Part shown: positions 34,882 to 44,440 of the stretch, piece by piece
How the letters are laid out: every line of letters begins with the position of its first letter
Numbering within the stretch: the first letter of the stretch is position 1
Assembly (NCBI RefSeq): GCF_014201905.1
Contig: NZ_JACHFM010000002.1
Span: forward strand, 1,276,840-1,340,839
From: Amaricoccus macauensis
GTDB lineage: Bacteria; Pseudomonadota; Alphaproteobacteria; Rhodobacterales; Rhodobacteraceae
Length of the DNA: 64,000 nt
Direction of reading: 5' to 3'
Translations under genes and position numbers: made by a program
The notes under the pieces: generated by a model
What the model was told of the DNA's origin: nothing
The model's database searches: none
The model's input: the letters and a program-made list of their open reading frames with translations, nothing else

Positions 34882-35320
34882 GCTGCAAGAGGCCAAGGTA
34901 AGGCGCCCTGCGGCGCGCTATCTGGACGAGCGCGGCAGGCCGAATGGAAACGCTCGTCGACGCGATGATTGCGCCGAGAGCCGCCTTCCGCTATCGAGTT
35001 CAGCGGCCGGGCTGCGCACACTCGTGCGGCCCGTTGCAGGAGCTTGTCGGCGCTGCTTCACAGCTGGCCGCCGCCTTGCGCCCTGGTCTTCTTCTCGCAA
35101 ATTAGGGCTATGCTTTGCCTACATCGCTCACGGTCGTCGAGTACCCACACCTCCCGTGAGCACAGCCCCTCGACGCCATCGTCTATGGAATGCCCCTCAC
35201 GGTTTCCCCAGGCCATCAGACCAAATGGGACGACGCTTCACTCACTGGCGGCGTGATTCATCCACTGCGATGAATTCGCACTTCCGAAGGCCCGGCGAAT
35301 CCGCCCACAGGTCCGCGCCC

Positions 35321-35416
35321 CGCGCCTCCTACATGGTGGAGAAGCGTCGCGGCATGATGGCGGCCTGGGCGACGCATCTGACAGGCCAACGCGAGCAGAC
35401 TTCGACGATTGTCTGA
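35321..35416 (+). pseudogene. Possible tyrosine-integrase C-terminal remnant
   Basis: The 31 codons ending at 35416 include ASYMVEKRRGMMAAWATHL. Tyrosine integrases of alphaproteobacterial islands commonly end with a helix of the form AY...EKRR.LM.AWA, so this resembles such a tail. The residues before it do not match the catalytic core in any frame, so at most a fragment remains. The call is supported mainly by the adjacent AlpA-like remnant. Confidence 0.35.
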
Positions 35417-35859
35417 TCGGGAGCCCCGTGAGCGATCCGCGACAGATCCCTGCCGCTGTTGCTCCTGACGGAGAGGGTCACTCGGACTGACCACTTCACG
35501 TGCTTGTATCCCAACGCGTGACGCCCCTGACGAATGTGGCCTCCGCGTCGGCAGGCACTCCGTTCGGGATGGACCGGAAGCTTCGATCCGCACTCCGATG
35601 CCAAAGGGGGATCGTTGCGGATCGTCCGACCCGGCGGCCCTCGGTGCGCTGACGAGACACCTCCGACGCTAGTGCGATCCGTCTCTGATCATATCACTCT
35701 GTCGTCGTGGATAGCAGATATGGTGGTTGACGCTGCATGGGCAACCAGGCAGTGTATTGCGCATGCCAGCGCATGAGGTGCGGCACTTGTTCAGCCTGAC
35801 GGCTGAGCTGTGCCCGAATCCTCGCGTCACGGCTTGGTCGTCGTTTTGGGAAAGCCCGG

Positions 35860-36044
35860 ATGACCGACCGCAAGTTTCTCCTCACTGTTCAGGAACGGCC
35901 ACGCTGCTCGGCCTGTCCGTGGTCAGCGTGTGGCGGCATGTCAACGACGGGATCGTCTCCCGGCCGATCCGCATCGGGGGTGCCACGCGCTGGGTCCTCG
36001 ATGAGCTGATCGAGGCGATCAGCGCCGCAGAGGCGAAGCGGTGA
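35860..36044 (+). pseudogene. AlpA/excisionase-type regulator, frameshifted
   Basis: ATG 35860 opens MTDRKFLLTVQE, the usual start of a small MerR/AlpA-like helix-turn-helix protein. The continuation, ATLLGLSVVSVWRHVNDG then RIGGATRWVLDELIEAI, is in another frame and runs to 36044. One extra base after codon 12 (GAACG to GAAACG) would restore QETATLLGLS. Proteins of this type control excision of integrated elements. It is either decayed or carries a one-base sequencing deletion. Confidence 0.65.
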
Positions 36045-36448
36045 CAGCCCGGTGGTCTGCGCCGTGCCGCTCGCCCGTCTGACGCGCCTGAGCACGGACG
36101 ACCATGGAACAGGCGCGCAGACGGCAGGTGCGAGCAGTGCCTGCCACGCGTCTCGGCAGCGGCCGCGGACCACCACTCACAAGGTGATCACCGAGCGGCC
36201 CGGTGACGCTCATCGCCGGGCGCTCCGCGCCTCTCGTCCGAGGAAGACGTGACGCCCACCGGAAAAATCCGCGAGGACCGCAGCGGGATCGCGGCTGGAG
36301 ATGGTCGGACGCCTGGCGTGAATGGCCCGGCGGGGCCCGCTGCCTTGGCACAATCGGCCGCGATCCGCTTGCTTTCGGCGATCGTCCGGAACAGGGTCTG
36401 CTCTGTTGCTTTTCAATTCGTTGCTCGAAAAGAGGATCGCGAACCCTC

Positions 36449-37941
36449 ATGCAGCCCGAAAGCTCCGGTGCCTCGGCGCGCGTGCTCGATGACTCCGAAT
36501 CCGACGAATTGCGCGCGCTTTACTCGCTCACCGACCGGCTCTATCGCGCCGGATCGCTTGAGGACGTCTACGAGGCGTCGCTCGACGCGATCACCGAGAC
36601 GCTCGGCTGCGAGCGGGCCTCGATCCTGCTCTTCGACGCGCGGGGACTGATGGAGTTCGTGGCCTGGCGTGGTCTTTCCGAGGGCGGCAGGCGCGGTCTC
36701 GCCGGCCACGCGCCGTGGGACTCCGGGACCGCGATCCGGGGCCGATCCTCGTCTCCGACACCCTCGACACCGCCGGGCCCGACCGGATCAACTCGGCAAT
36801 CGCTGAGGAAGGCATCCGCAGCCTCGGCTGCTTCCCGATCACCGTCAAGGGCACCGTGATCGGAAAGTTCATCGCCTGTCACACGAGGCGGCACATCTTC
36901 TCGCAGCACGAGGTCGACCTCGCGACCCTGACCGCCCGGCAGGTCGGCTTCAGCATCGAGCGGGTGCAGGCCGAGGAGGGTCTGCGCGAGTCCGAGGAGC
37001 GGTTGCTGCTGCTCGCCGAACTCGCGCCGGCGATGATCTGGATGGAAGACGCCGCCGGCATCTGCGTGCAGCTCAACCGTGCATTCCGCGAGTTCTGGGG
37101 ACTGCCGGACGAACCCGCCGTCTGGGCCGGCTTCGACTGGAGGGAGACTGTCCACCCCGACGATCGCCCCGGGATGCTCAGCGCCCTCGAGGCAGCGCCT
37201 CCGGGCAACGCGCCGCTGTGTCGGGCGCGCTTCCGCAACGCCTCTGGCGCGTACCGCGTGCTCGAGATCGAGACCCGGCCGCGGCTTTCGGCGCGGGGAG
37301 AATTCCTCGGGACAATCGGAGTCAACCTCGACGTCACCGAGCGCGAGGGAGCGGCGGCGCAGCGCGAGCTCCTGCTCGCCGAGATGGGCCACCGGGTCAA
37401 GAATATCCTCGCAGTCGTGCAGGCCATTGCGCGTCAGACCTTCAGGCGGACGGGGGCGGCGGAGGCAGGGAAGGTGCTCGAGGGGCGACTGGCCGCGCTC
37501 GCCGCCACCCACGATCTTCTGGCTAGGGACAGCCGGGACAGCGCCCCGCTCAGCCGCCTGGCCGCTGACGCAGTGCGCGCCGACGACGCGCGCTCGGCGC
37601 GGGTGGCGCTCTCCGGCCCCGAAGTGCTCCTGTCGCCGAGACAGGCGGTGGCCCTGACGCTGGCGCTGCACGAACTCTACACCAACGCGCTGAAGTACGG
37701 TGCGCTGTCGAACGACGATGGCCGCGTCGCCCTCGCGTGGCAGGCGGACGACGGGGTGCTCCGCCTCGCATGGTCGGAATCGGGCGGGCCGCCAGTCGCG
37801 CCGCCGCGGCATCGCGGGTTCGGGTCTGTGCTGATCGAGCGGGCGCTCGCCCGCGACTGCGAGGCGGCAGTCCGCCTCGAGTACCCGCCCGAGGGTCTGA
37901 CCTGCAGCATCGTGATGCCGGTACCGCCCGACGGGGGATGA
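36449..37941 (+). pseudogene. GAF-PAS-HWE sensor histidine kinase with one frameshift
   Basis: The 5' frame from ATG 36449 encodes a GAF domain up to RRGLAGHAPWDSG. The rest of the GAF (RDRDPGPILVSDTLDTAG...), a PAS domain and an HWE kinase continue in a different frame to 37941. Adding one G to the GGG near 36731 would give WDSGDRDPGPILV, a seamless join. The kinase part is complete: phosphorylated His in EMGHRVKN, HELYTNALKYGALS as the N box and a final ATP lid. HWE kinases signal light or other stimuli in alphaproteobacteria. It may be a true pseudogene or an assembly indel in an intact gene. It lies 71 bases before a CheB gene. Confidence 0.75.
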
Positions 37942-38012
37942 GGCTCGCGGGATCACCCCGGAACGCAACCCGGGGCAAAGGGGTTAGTCCCGGCAAGGCG
38001 CGGGAGAGCCCC

Positions 38013-39041
38013 ATGCCACGAGTTCTTGGAAGAATGATCGTCATCGGAGCCTCCGCAGGCGGCGTGGAGGCTCTCCGAACGCTCGTCGGCCGCTTTCGGC
38101 CTGACCTCCCGGTACCGGTTGCGGTCGTGCTCCACGTCGGCGCACAGAGCATCCTGCCTGAGCTTCTTGGTGCGGCCGGTCGCCTGCCGGCGCGCCACGC
38201 GCAGAACGGGGAGGCACTCGGACCGGGTACCATCTACGTTGCGCCGCCCGACAAGCACCTGCTCATCCACAACGGCCACCTGATGCTGCGCCGCGGGCCG
38301 CGCGAAAACCTGTCACGCCCTGCGATCGACCCGCTCTTCCGCTCCGCCGCCTGCTCGTTCGGCGGCGGCACCATCGGGGTCGTGCTGACCGGCGCGCTCA
38401 ACGACGGCACCGCCGGCCTCGTCGCGATCAAGCGCTGCGGCGGCATTGCGATCGTGCAGGATCCATCCGAGGCGGACTTTCCGGAGATGCCTTTGAGCGC
38501 CCTCCGCCACGTCGAGGTCGATGCCTGCCTTCCGCTTGCCTGCATCGCCGACGAGCTCGCGCTGCGGTGCGCCGCGCCGCCGCGGCCGACCCCGGAGATT
38601 CCGATGGACGTCCGGCTAGAGGCCGCCATCGCCGCCCAGGAGCACGCGACCATGGCGACGGAAGAAAAGCTTGGAACGAGCTCGCCGTTCACCTGTCCCG
38701 AGTGTCAGGGGCCGCTCTGGGAGATCGACGATCCGGCGGTGCTGCGCTTCCGCTGCCACGTTGGCCACGCCTTCACCGCCGACGCGATGCTCGAGGCGCA
38801 GGCAGGGGAGGCCGAGACGATCCTCTGGAAGCTCCTGCGCGCCCGCCAGCAACGCGCCGAGCTTGCCCGGCGCATCGCAGAGCGCGAGAGCCACGGCCAC
38901 GGGAGCCCGGTCCTCGCGGCGAGGTTCCTGGAGCGCGCGCAGGAGTACGACGAGGATGCGGAGCTCGTGCGCCGCATGCTCATGGGCAGTGTCGGCCACT
39001 TTGACGAGGCCGCTGCCGGCGGGCAGGATGGCGAGGACTGA
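38013..39041 (+). CDS. CheB-type protein-glutamate methylesterase with C-terminal Zn-ribbon
   Basis: A 342-residue protein without receiver domain. The methylesterase domain starts at once with VIGASAGGVEAL (catalytic Ser near residue 13), has VVLHVGAQS (His) and LTGALNDGTAG (Asp). A C-terminal segment with CPECQGPLW and FRCHVGHAF looks like a small zinc-binding domain common in stand-alone CheB proteins of this type. GGGAGAG precedes the ATG. With the next gene it forms a non-flagellar sensory group rather than a chemotaxis operon. Confidence 0.85.
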   Translation: MPRVLGRMIVIGASAGGVEALRTLVGRFRPDLPVPVAVVLHVGAQSILPELLGAAGRLPARHAQNGEALGPGTIYVAPPDKHLLIHNGHLMLRRGPRENLSRPAIDPLFRSAACSFGGGTIGVVLTGALNDGTAGLVAIKRCGGIAIVQDPSEADFPEMPLSALRHVEVDACLPLACIADELALRCAAPPRPTPEIPMDVRLEAAIAAQEHATMATEEKLGTSSPFTCPECQGPLWEIDDPAVLRFRCHVGHAFTADAMLEAQAGEAETILWKLLRARQQRAELARRIAERESHGHGSPVLAARFLERAQEYDEDAELVRRMLMGSVGHFDEAAAGGQDGED

Positions 39042-39055
39042 AGCAGGGGAGCCTC

Positions 39056-42000
39056 ATGACGAAGAAGGCCGACGACAACAAGAAGCGACAGGACTTTCCG
39101 GTCGTCGGAATTGGCGCGTCCGCCGGCGGCATCCCGGCGCTCGAACGCTTCTTCTCATCGGCGCCTGCCAACGGCAACATCGCCTTCGTCATCGTCATGC
39201 ATCTCGCCTCCAGGCGCGACAGCGTGCTCGTCGATATCGTGGATCGCTTCACCCCGATGCCGACCTCCGTCGTCCAGGGTGAGACGGCCATACTGCCGGG
39301 ACATGTCTACGTCATTCCGCCCGACGTCGAGCTCAAGCTTCGGGACGGCCACCTCGTGACCGCGAAGGCGGCTAACGGCAATCCGCACAGCCCTGTCGAC
39401 GGGTTCCTCGCGTCGCTCGCTGTCGAACGCGGCGAGAACGCCGCCTGCGTGATCCTCTCCGGCACCGGCAGCGACGGCACCCAGGGCCTGCGCGCGATCA
39501 AGGAGTACGGCGGCCTCGCCCTCGCCCAAGAGGCGGCGGAGTACGACGGCATGATGCGGAGCGCGGTCGCGACCGGCCTCGTGGACTTCGTCATGCCCGC
39601 CGAGGAAATGCCGAAGAAGCTCTTCCACTACTTCGGCCACCTGCGGGAGACCGCGCAACGCAAGGACAGCGATGGCCTCCGTCGCGAAGTGGCGCACCAC
39701 CTGCCGGCGATCTGCGCGCTTCTGCGCGGCCGGACCGGCCACGACTTCAGTGAGTACAAGGACAGCACGATCATCCGGCGGATCCAGCGGCGGATGCAGG
39801 TGCTCCAGCGCGAGACGCCCGAGGCGTATCTCGAACGGCTGAAGGCCGAGCCGCGGGAGGTGGATCTCCTCTTCAACGACCTGCTGATCGGGGTGACGAG
39901 CTTCTTCCGCGATCCGCAATCCTTCGAAGCGCTCGACCGCCAGGTCATCACGCCGCTGATGGAGAATGTCGGACCCGACACCGCGATCCGGGTCTGGGTG
40001 CCTGGCTGTTCGACCGGCGAGGAGGCATACTCGATCGCCATGCTCCTGCACGAGCGGCTGTCGCCCGATCGCAAGCGGCCGGTCATCCAGATCTTCGCCA
40101 GCGACATCGACGAGCGCGGGCTGGAGGTCGGCCGGCTCGGCCGCTATCCGGCCTCAATCGCCGATCAGGTGAGCGAGCGGCGGCTCAAGCGCTTCTTCGT
40201 TCGCGAGGACGGCACCTACCGCGTCGTGAGCGAACTGCGCGAGAGCATCCTGTTCTCCACCCATGATCTTCTGCGCGATCCGCCGTTCTCGAAGCTCGAC
40301 CTCATCAGCTGCCGGAATCTGCTCATCTACATGAACGGCGAACTCCAGGACCGGGTGATCCCGCTCTTCAACTACGCACTGCGCATGGACGGGTATCTCT
40401 TCCTCGGCTCGTCGGAGAACGTGACCCGCCATAGCCGGCTGTTCGCCACGATCGACAAGGCCCATCGCATCTTCCGCCGACGGCCCGACACGCGGTTGCG
40501 GCTGCCGGAATTCCCGCTCTCGACCCACGCGCCGCGGCTGACGCCGGTGCCGCCACGGCCCCGCGCGGACCAGGGCGACGGCAACTTGCAGCGTCTGGCC
40601 GAGCGCCAGGTTCTCGACCGCTTCGGGCCGGCTCATGCGGTGGTAAACGCGAGCGGCGACGTGCTCCACATCTCGGCACGGACCGGCAAGTATCTCGAAC
40701 TCCCCGCGGGATCCCCCGACAACAACATCATCGGCATGGCTCGCCCCGGTCTCCGGCTCGATCTCCGTGGCGCCCTCCACCGCGCGGCCTCGACCGGCGA
40801 GACCGTCGTGCAGAACGAGATCACCGTTGGCACCAATGGCGGTCGGCAGACGATCGATCTCGTCGTGCAGCCGATGCGCCGCGGCGATATGCAGGACGGG
40901 ACCTTCCTCGTCATCTTCCGCGACATCGGCGGCATCCAGAGCGAAGAGGGCTTCGCGCACCACACGATCGAGGACGGCGAGGCCTCCACGATCCAGCATC
41001 TCGAGCATGAGCTCCGCATGACGACGGAGCGGCTCCAGACGACGACCGAGGAACTCGAATCCTCGAACGAGGAACTGAAGTCAGCGAACGAGGAGCTGTC
41101 GTCGATCAACGAGGAGCTGCAGTCCTCGAACGAGGAGCTCGAGACCTCGAAGGAGGAGTTGTCCTCCATGAACGAGGAGCTGCAGACGGTGAACTCCGAG
41201 CTCACGGCGCGGGTCGAGGAACTCAGCCGCGCCAACAGCGACATCCAGAACCTGCTCGAGAGCACCCAGATCGCCACGGTCTTTCTCGACCGCGAGCTCT
41301 GCGTGAAGAAATTCACCCCCGCCGCCAGGGAACTCTTCTATCTCGTCGAGAGCGATGAGGGCCGTCCGATCAGCCACTTGCGCGCCCGGTTCAAGACCGA
41401 CACGCTCGCGCAGGATACCGAGCAGGTGCTGCGCCGCCTCGTTCCTGTCGAGCGCACCGTCGAAGGGCTCGACAACGGCACCCGCTACGCCATGCGCATC
41501 CTGCCTTACCGGACCGTCGCCGACCAGATCTCCGGCGTCGTCATCACCTTCGTTGACATCACCCGGATCACCGAAGCCGAGGCCCGCATCCAGGAGCTGA
41601 CCGACAGCCTCAGGGACCGGGTGGTCAGTCTCGAGACGCTGCTGGACCTCGTGCCGGTCGGCATCTTCATCATGTCGGGAGAAAGCCCGGGGCAGGCCGA
41701 GTTCAATCGGGCGGCGGCGCGCCTCCTCGGCCGCGACGACGGGGAGCTGACGCCCAGGATGCTGTCTGCCGAGCTGCCGCTCCACGCGGGCAGCGTAACG
41801 ATGCCGCGTACCTCCCAGCCGCTCCCGCGCGCCGCCCATACCCGGGAGCCCGTCCCCCCGTTCGAGGCGGAGCTGCGGCGTGAGGACGGGAGCTCGCTCG
41901 ACGTTCTCGTCAGTGCGACGCCGCTGGCTTCGGCCCGCGGCAGGCCACCCGGCGCGATCGCTGCGATGGTTGACATCACCGAGCGCCGGCAGGCCGAGGA

Positions 42001-42604
42001 CCACCAGCAGATGCTGCTCGACGAGCTGCAGCACCGCGCCAAGAACATCCTCGCCACCGTCACCGCGCTGGCGCGCAAGACAAGCAACGGTTCGCCGGAG
42101 GGGGACCAGGCGACCGCGGCACTGGTCGGCAGGCTGCAGGCGATGGCGCGCACCCATGAGCTTCTGTCCCGCGACGTCTGGCGCGGGGTGCCGGTCGACG
42201 ATCTCCTGCGCGCCACCCTCAATCCCTACTTCGGAGCGAGACGCGACGAGGTGACATTGGCCGGGCCGCGGGTCGTGATCGAACCGAAGGCGAGCTCAAT
42301 CCTCGGGATGGTGCTCTACGAACTCGCCAGCAATGCGGTGCAGTACGGAGCTCTCGGGCGACAGTCCGGGCGTCTGGCCGTGACCTGGTCGGTCGGTCCG
42401 CGGGAGGAGCGCCGCTGGCTGACGCTGTTGTGGAAGGAGTCCCTCGGCGCGACGCTTCAGGCCCCCGAGGCGCGCGGCTTCGGAACATCCTTCATCGAGC
42501 GGAGTTTGTCCTATGAGCTATTCGGCAGTGCTTCCCTCGCATTCGAGCCGGACGGGCTCTCCTGCGTTCTGGAGTTTCCCCTGGATCAACCGGAGCGTTC
42601 CTGA
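39056..42604 (+). CDS. CheB-CheR-PAS-HWE hybrid sensor kinase
   Basis: A 1182-residue fusion. Order: CheB methylesterase (about 14-195; GIGASAGGIPAL, MHLASRRDS, LSGTGSDGTQG), CheR methyltransferase (about 215-485; SFFRDPQSFEAL, VWVPGCSTGEEAYSIA), a linker, a long coil of repeated SSNEEL/SANEEL/SINEEL units (about 655-720), two PAS domains (about 735-960) and an HWE kinase (His in ELQHRAKN near 990, N box YELASNAVQYGAL). The pair of opposing methylation enzymes in one chain suggests adaptation built into the sensor. It lies 14 bases after the CheB gene and 15 before a receiver gene, so the three should act together. Confidence 0.88.
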   Translation: MTKKADDNKKRQDFPVVGIGASAGGIPALERFFSSAPANGNIAFVIVMHLASRRDSVLVDIVDRFTPMPTSVVQGETAILPGHVYVIPPDVELKLRDGHLVTAKAANGNPHSPVDGFLASLAVERGENAACVILSGTGSDGTQGLRAIKEYGGLALAQEAAEYDGMMRSAVATGLVDFVMPAEEMPKKLFHYFGHLRETAQRKDSDGLRREVAHHLPAICALLRGRTGHDFSEYKDSTIIRRIQRRMQVLQRETPEAYLERLKAEPREVDLLFNDLLIGVTSFFRDPQSFEALDRQVITPLMENVGPDTAIRVWVPGCSTGEEAYSIAMLLHERLSPDRKRPVIQIFASDIDERGLEVGRLGRYPASIADQVSERRLKRFFVREDGTYRVVSELRESILFSTHDLLRDPPFSKLDLISCRNLLIYMNGELQDRVIPLFNYALRMDGYLFLGSSENVTRHSRLFATIDKAHRIFRRRPDTRLRLPEFPLSTHAPRLTPVPPRPRADQGDGNLQRLAERQVLDRFGPAHAVVNASGDVLHISARTGKYLELPAGSPDNNIIGMARPGLRLDLRGALHRAASTGETVVQNEITVGTNGGRQTIDLVVQPMRRGDMQDGTFLVIFRDIGGIQSEEGFAHHTIEDGEASTIQHLEHELRMTTERLQTTTEELESSNEELKSANEELSSINEELQSSNEELETSKEELSSMNEELQTVNSELTARVEELSRANSDIQNLLESTQIATVFLDRELCVKKFTPAARELFYLVESDEGRPISHLRARFKTDTLAQDTEQVLRRLVPVERTVEGLDNGTRYAMRILPYRTVADQISGVVITFVDITRITEAEARIQELTDSLRDRVVSLETLLDLVPVGIFIMSGESPGQAEFNRAAARLLGRDDGELTPRMLSAELPLHAGSVTMPRTSQPLPRAAHTREPVPPFEAELRREDGSSLDVLVSATPLASARGRPPGAIAAMVDITERRQAEDHQQMLLDELQHRAKNILATVTALARKTSNGSPEGDQATAALVGRLQAMARTHELLSRDVWRGVPVDDLLRATLNPYFGARRDEVTLAGPRVVIEPKASSILGMVLYELASNAVQYGALGRQSGRLAVTWSVGPREERRWLTLLWKESLGATLQAPEARGFGTSFIERSLSYELFGSASLAFEPDGLSCVLEFPLDQPERS

Positions 42605-42619
42605 CGGCAGGGGGAATGG

Positions 42620-43021
42620 GTGGCTTCGGATCTCGACCGTCTCCGCGGACTTCGCGTCCTTGTCGTCGAGGATACATTTATGCTCGCCGACGAGCTCGAC
42701 GAGTTTCTGCGCGAACTCGGATGCGAGGTCGTCGGACCCGCCGCCCAAGCGACCGAGGCGGGGGAACTGGCCGGCAGGGATACCGACCTCGATGGTGCAC
42801 TCCTCGACGTCAATCTCTCACGCGGAGAGACGTCCTTCGGGTTGGCCGCCGACCTGGCGCACCGCAAGGTGCCCTTCGTCTTCATCACCGGATACGATCT
42901 GGAAAGCTCCTTTCCGCCCGAATTCCGGAACGCCCCGCGCATTTCCAAGCCACTCGACCTCGGCACGCTCGTCCATACGATGCTGCGCCACTTCGCGCCG
43001 GTGACCCGCCCTCGCGGATGA
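42620..43021 (+). CDS. Single-domain response regulator
   Basis: A 133-residue receiver domain with no output domain. Acidic pocket ED in VVEDTFML (near 17-18), phospho-acceptor Asp in GALLDVNLS (near 63), Thr in FITGY and Lys in ISKPLD. Start is GTG 15 bases after the hybrid kinase, with GGGGGA upstream. It is the likely phosphate acceptor for the HWE kinases next door. Confidence 0.85.
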   Translation: MASDLDRLRGLRVLVVEDTFMLADELDEFLRELGCEVVGPAAQATEAGELAGRDTDLDGALLDVNLSRGETSFGLAADLAHRKVPFVFITGYDLESSFPPEFRNAPRISKPLDLGTLVHTMLRHFAPVTRPRG

Positions 43022-43172
43022 CAGCCCGAACTTTCTGCGCGTGCCGCGGTTGCGGAACAGGGTGGAGTGCAGTGGTCCCGATGGGATGGACTGATTCGAT
43101 CACGGCGGCGAGCCCCCGAGAAGTCTTCGCCGACGACCATGCCGCTGGCGACGTCGATCGGCACCGGATCGG

Positions 43173-43528
43173 TCAAGCAACGGCTTCGCGCAAGATGTCG
43201 AACTCGAACCGGTCGACGATGTCGCGCCCCTCCGGCGAGAAGCCGGGGACATAGGCGCGCAGGTTCGCGGCGATGTTGTCCTGATCACCCATGAGCTTTT
43301 TCAGGTCGAGGCTCGAGGCGTTGCAGAACGACTGCCCCGACTTCTTCCGCAGGAACGGATCGGCCGGCATGCCCTGGACAACCGCCGCCTTGGTCGGCAC
43401 CAGAACGCAATCGATCCGGCGCAAAACCGTGAGGAATGGGATCACCTGCCGTGGTCCGACTGCTCGTCGTCGCCCCGCAACAGATCGGCGACGCTCCAGA
43501 CGAAGGCGGACAAAGCTTGCCGGTTCAA
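43173..43528 (-). pseudogene. hsdM: hsdM fragment (type I restriction-modification methyltransferase), frameshifted and truncated
   Basis: From TTG 43528 (GGGAG upstream) the frame reads LNRQALSAFVWSVADLLRG, the standard start of HsdM, up to a TGA at 43444-43442. The next frame continues VIPFLTVLRRIDCVLVPTKA, then FLRKKSGQSFCNAS, LDLKKLMGDQDNIAANLRAY and GFSPEGRDIVDRFEF, all in HsdM order, before ending at 43173. One missing G near 43445 explains the frame change. Only about 115 of roughly 500 residues remain; the methylase domain, hsdS and hsdR are absent. It is the stub of a lost defence system next to a tRNA gene. Confidence 0.8.
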
Positions 43529-43699
43529 GGCACTGCTCCCGAGTGTTTGGCTCGATAGAGCAAGCGGGGCGCTCGTTGGCAAACACCACGCCGTTCCACC
43601 CTGTCGCATTCGACGGCATGCAAGAGCAATTCAGATAACGGGTGATTTGGCGGGTAGCCGGGAGGATGTTCCGATTTTCTCTTTAGAAACAGCAGATAT

Positions 43700-43789
43700 T
43701 GGCGGAAGCGGTGGGATTCGAACCCACGAACGGGTCACCCCGTCGCTGGTTTTCAAGACCAGTGCCTTCAACCACTCGGCCACGCTTCC
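43700..43789 (-). tRNA. tRNA-Ser (anticodon TGA)
   Basis: On the minus strand the sequence starts GGAAGCGTGGCCGAGTGG and ends CGCTTCCG plus an encoded CCA. The acceptor stem pairs fully (GGAAGCG with CGCTTCC), the anticodon loop reads CTTGAAA within the stem TGG/CCA, the T loop is GTTCGAATC, and there is a long variable arm (CGACGGGGTGACCCGTCG-like) typical of serine tRNA. Such genes are frequent integration sites for islands; the hsdM stub lies 171 bases away. Confidence 0.95.
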
Positions 43790-43916
43790 GTCTTCGCCGC
43801 TTGCGGCGTCTGCCCTGATACCGACAGCGTCGGGCGTCGTCCAGCGGTGCTGCGTCGAAGGTCTTTCCCCGCAGCGGCGGCGAGGCTAAACCCCCCGCAT
43901 GGGTCGTCAGGAAGAC

Positions 43917-44345
43917 ATGTCGCCGGGCTGGCCCGGTGCGGCGCGGGTCGCGCGGGTGGTGGCGATCATTGCGGCCGTGGCACTCTCGGCCTGCGGCCGA
44001 CCGGGGGAGCCTGATCCCCGCCAGGGTGATGGCGGGCTCGAGCTCAGCTTCGAGGACAACCCGGCGCCGTCGGTGTTCCAGCTCGAAGGCGAGGCCGTGA
44101 GGGATACGCCGGACGGTGCCGCGGGGCTGTGGGCCGCCGTCAGCGGACTGGACCGGCCGGAGCGGGCTGAAGCGGTCAATGTCGGGACAAGGAAGCGGGT
44201 CAGTCTCGCGCTCTATCGTGCGCGCGGCTCCGGCCCGGCGATCCGCCTTTCGAACGAGGCGGCGGACGCGCTCGGAGTGAAGGACCAGCCGGTAAATGTG
44301 CGCATCACCGCGTTGCGCCGCCGGCCGGTGGTTGATACAAGGTGA
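43917..44345 (+). CDS. Small lipoprotein, unknown
   Basis: A 142-residue protein with lipobox LSAC (cysteine near residue 26) after a hydrophobic segment (VVAIIAAVALSACG). The rest is a compact domain with strands such as RVSLALYRARG and VNVRITALRRR. I chose ATG 43917 since AGGAAG precedes it; ATG 43899 is the alternative. It lies 95 bases before the carboxypeptidase gene, and a role in the envelope is likely. Confidence 0.65.
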   Translation: MSPGWPGAARVARVVAIIAAVALSACGRPGEPDPRQGDGGLELSFEDNPAPSVFQLEGEAVRDTPDGAAGLWAAVSGLDRPERAEAVNVGTRKRVSLALYRARGSGPAIRLSNEAADALGVKDQPVNVRITALRRRPVVDTR

Positions 44346-44440
44346 GTACTGAACTCAACTGCCGGTAGAGTTCACCGCGGGCGAGGGAGCCGCCACCTCG
44401 CATCGCGACCCCCAAGGGCGAGCGGCCTCCGGAGTTCTCG

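Larger units (their letters stand above)
34882..36448. other. Gene-poor segment with decayed mobile-element remnants
   Basis: About 1.5 kb without an intact gene. Reading frames on both strands are short, Arg/Pro-rich and lack family features. Two pieces stand out and are listed separately: an integrase-like C-terminal end (35321-35416) and an AlpA-like regulator broken by a frameshift (35860-36044). The stretch 36045-36448, up to the kinase, shows nothing I can name. Confidence 0.5.

Noticed and set aside
41035..41210. Repeated NEEL units in the CheB-CheR fusion as a novel repeat
   Set aside because: This Ser/Asn-Glu-Glu-Leu coil is standard for CheB-CheR-PAS kinases.
43647..43889. An 80-codon frame over the tRNA gene
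   Set aside because: It is an accidental translation of the tRNA-Ser sequence (GGIRTHERVTPSLVFKTSAFN is a well-known type of tRNA artefact).
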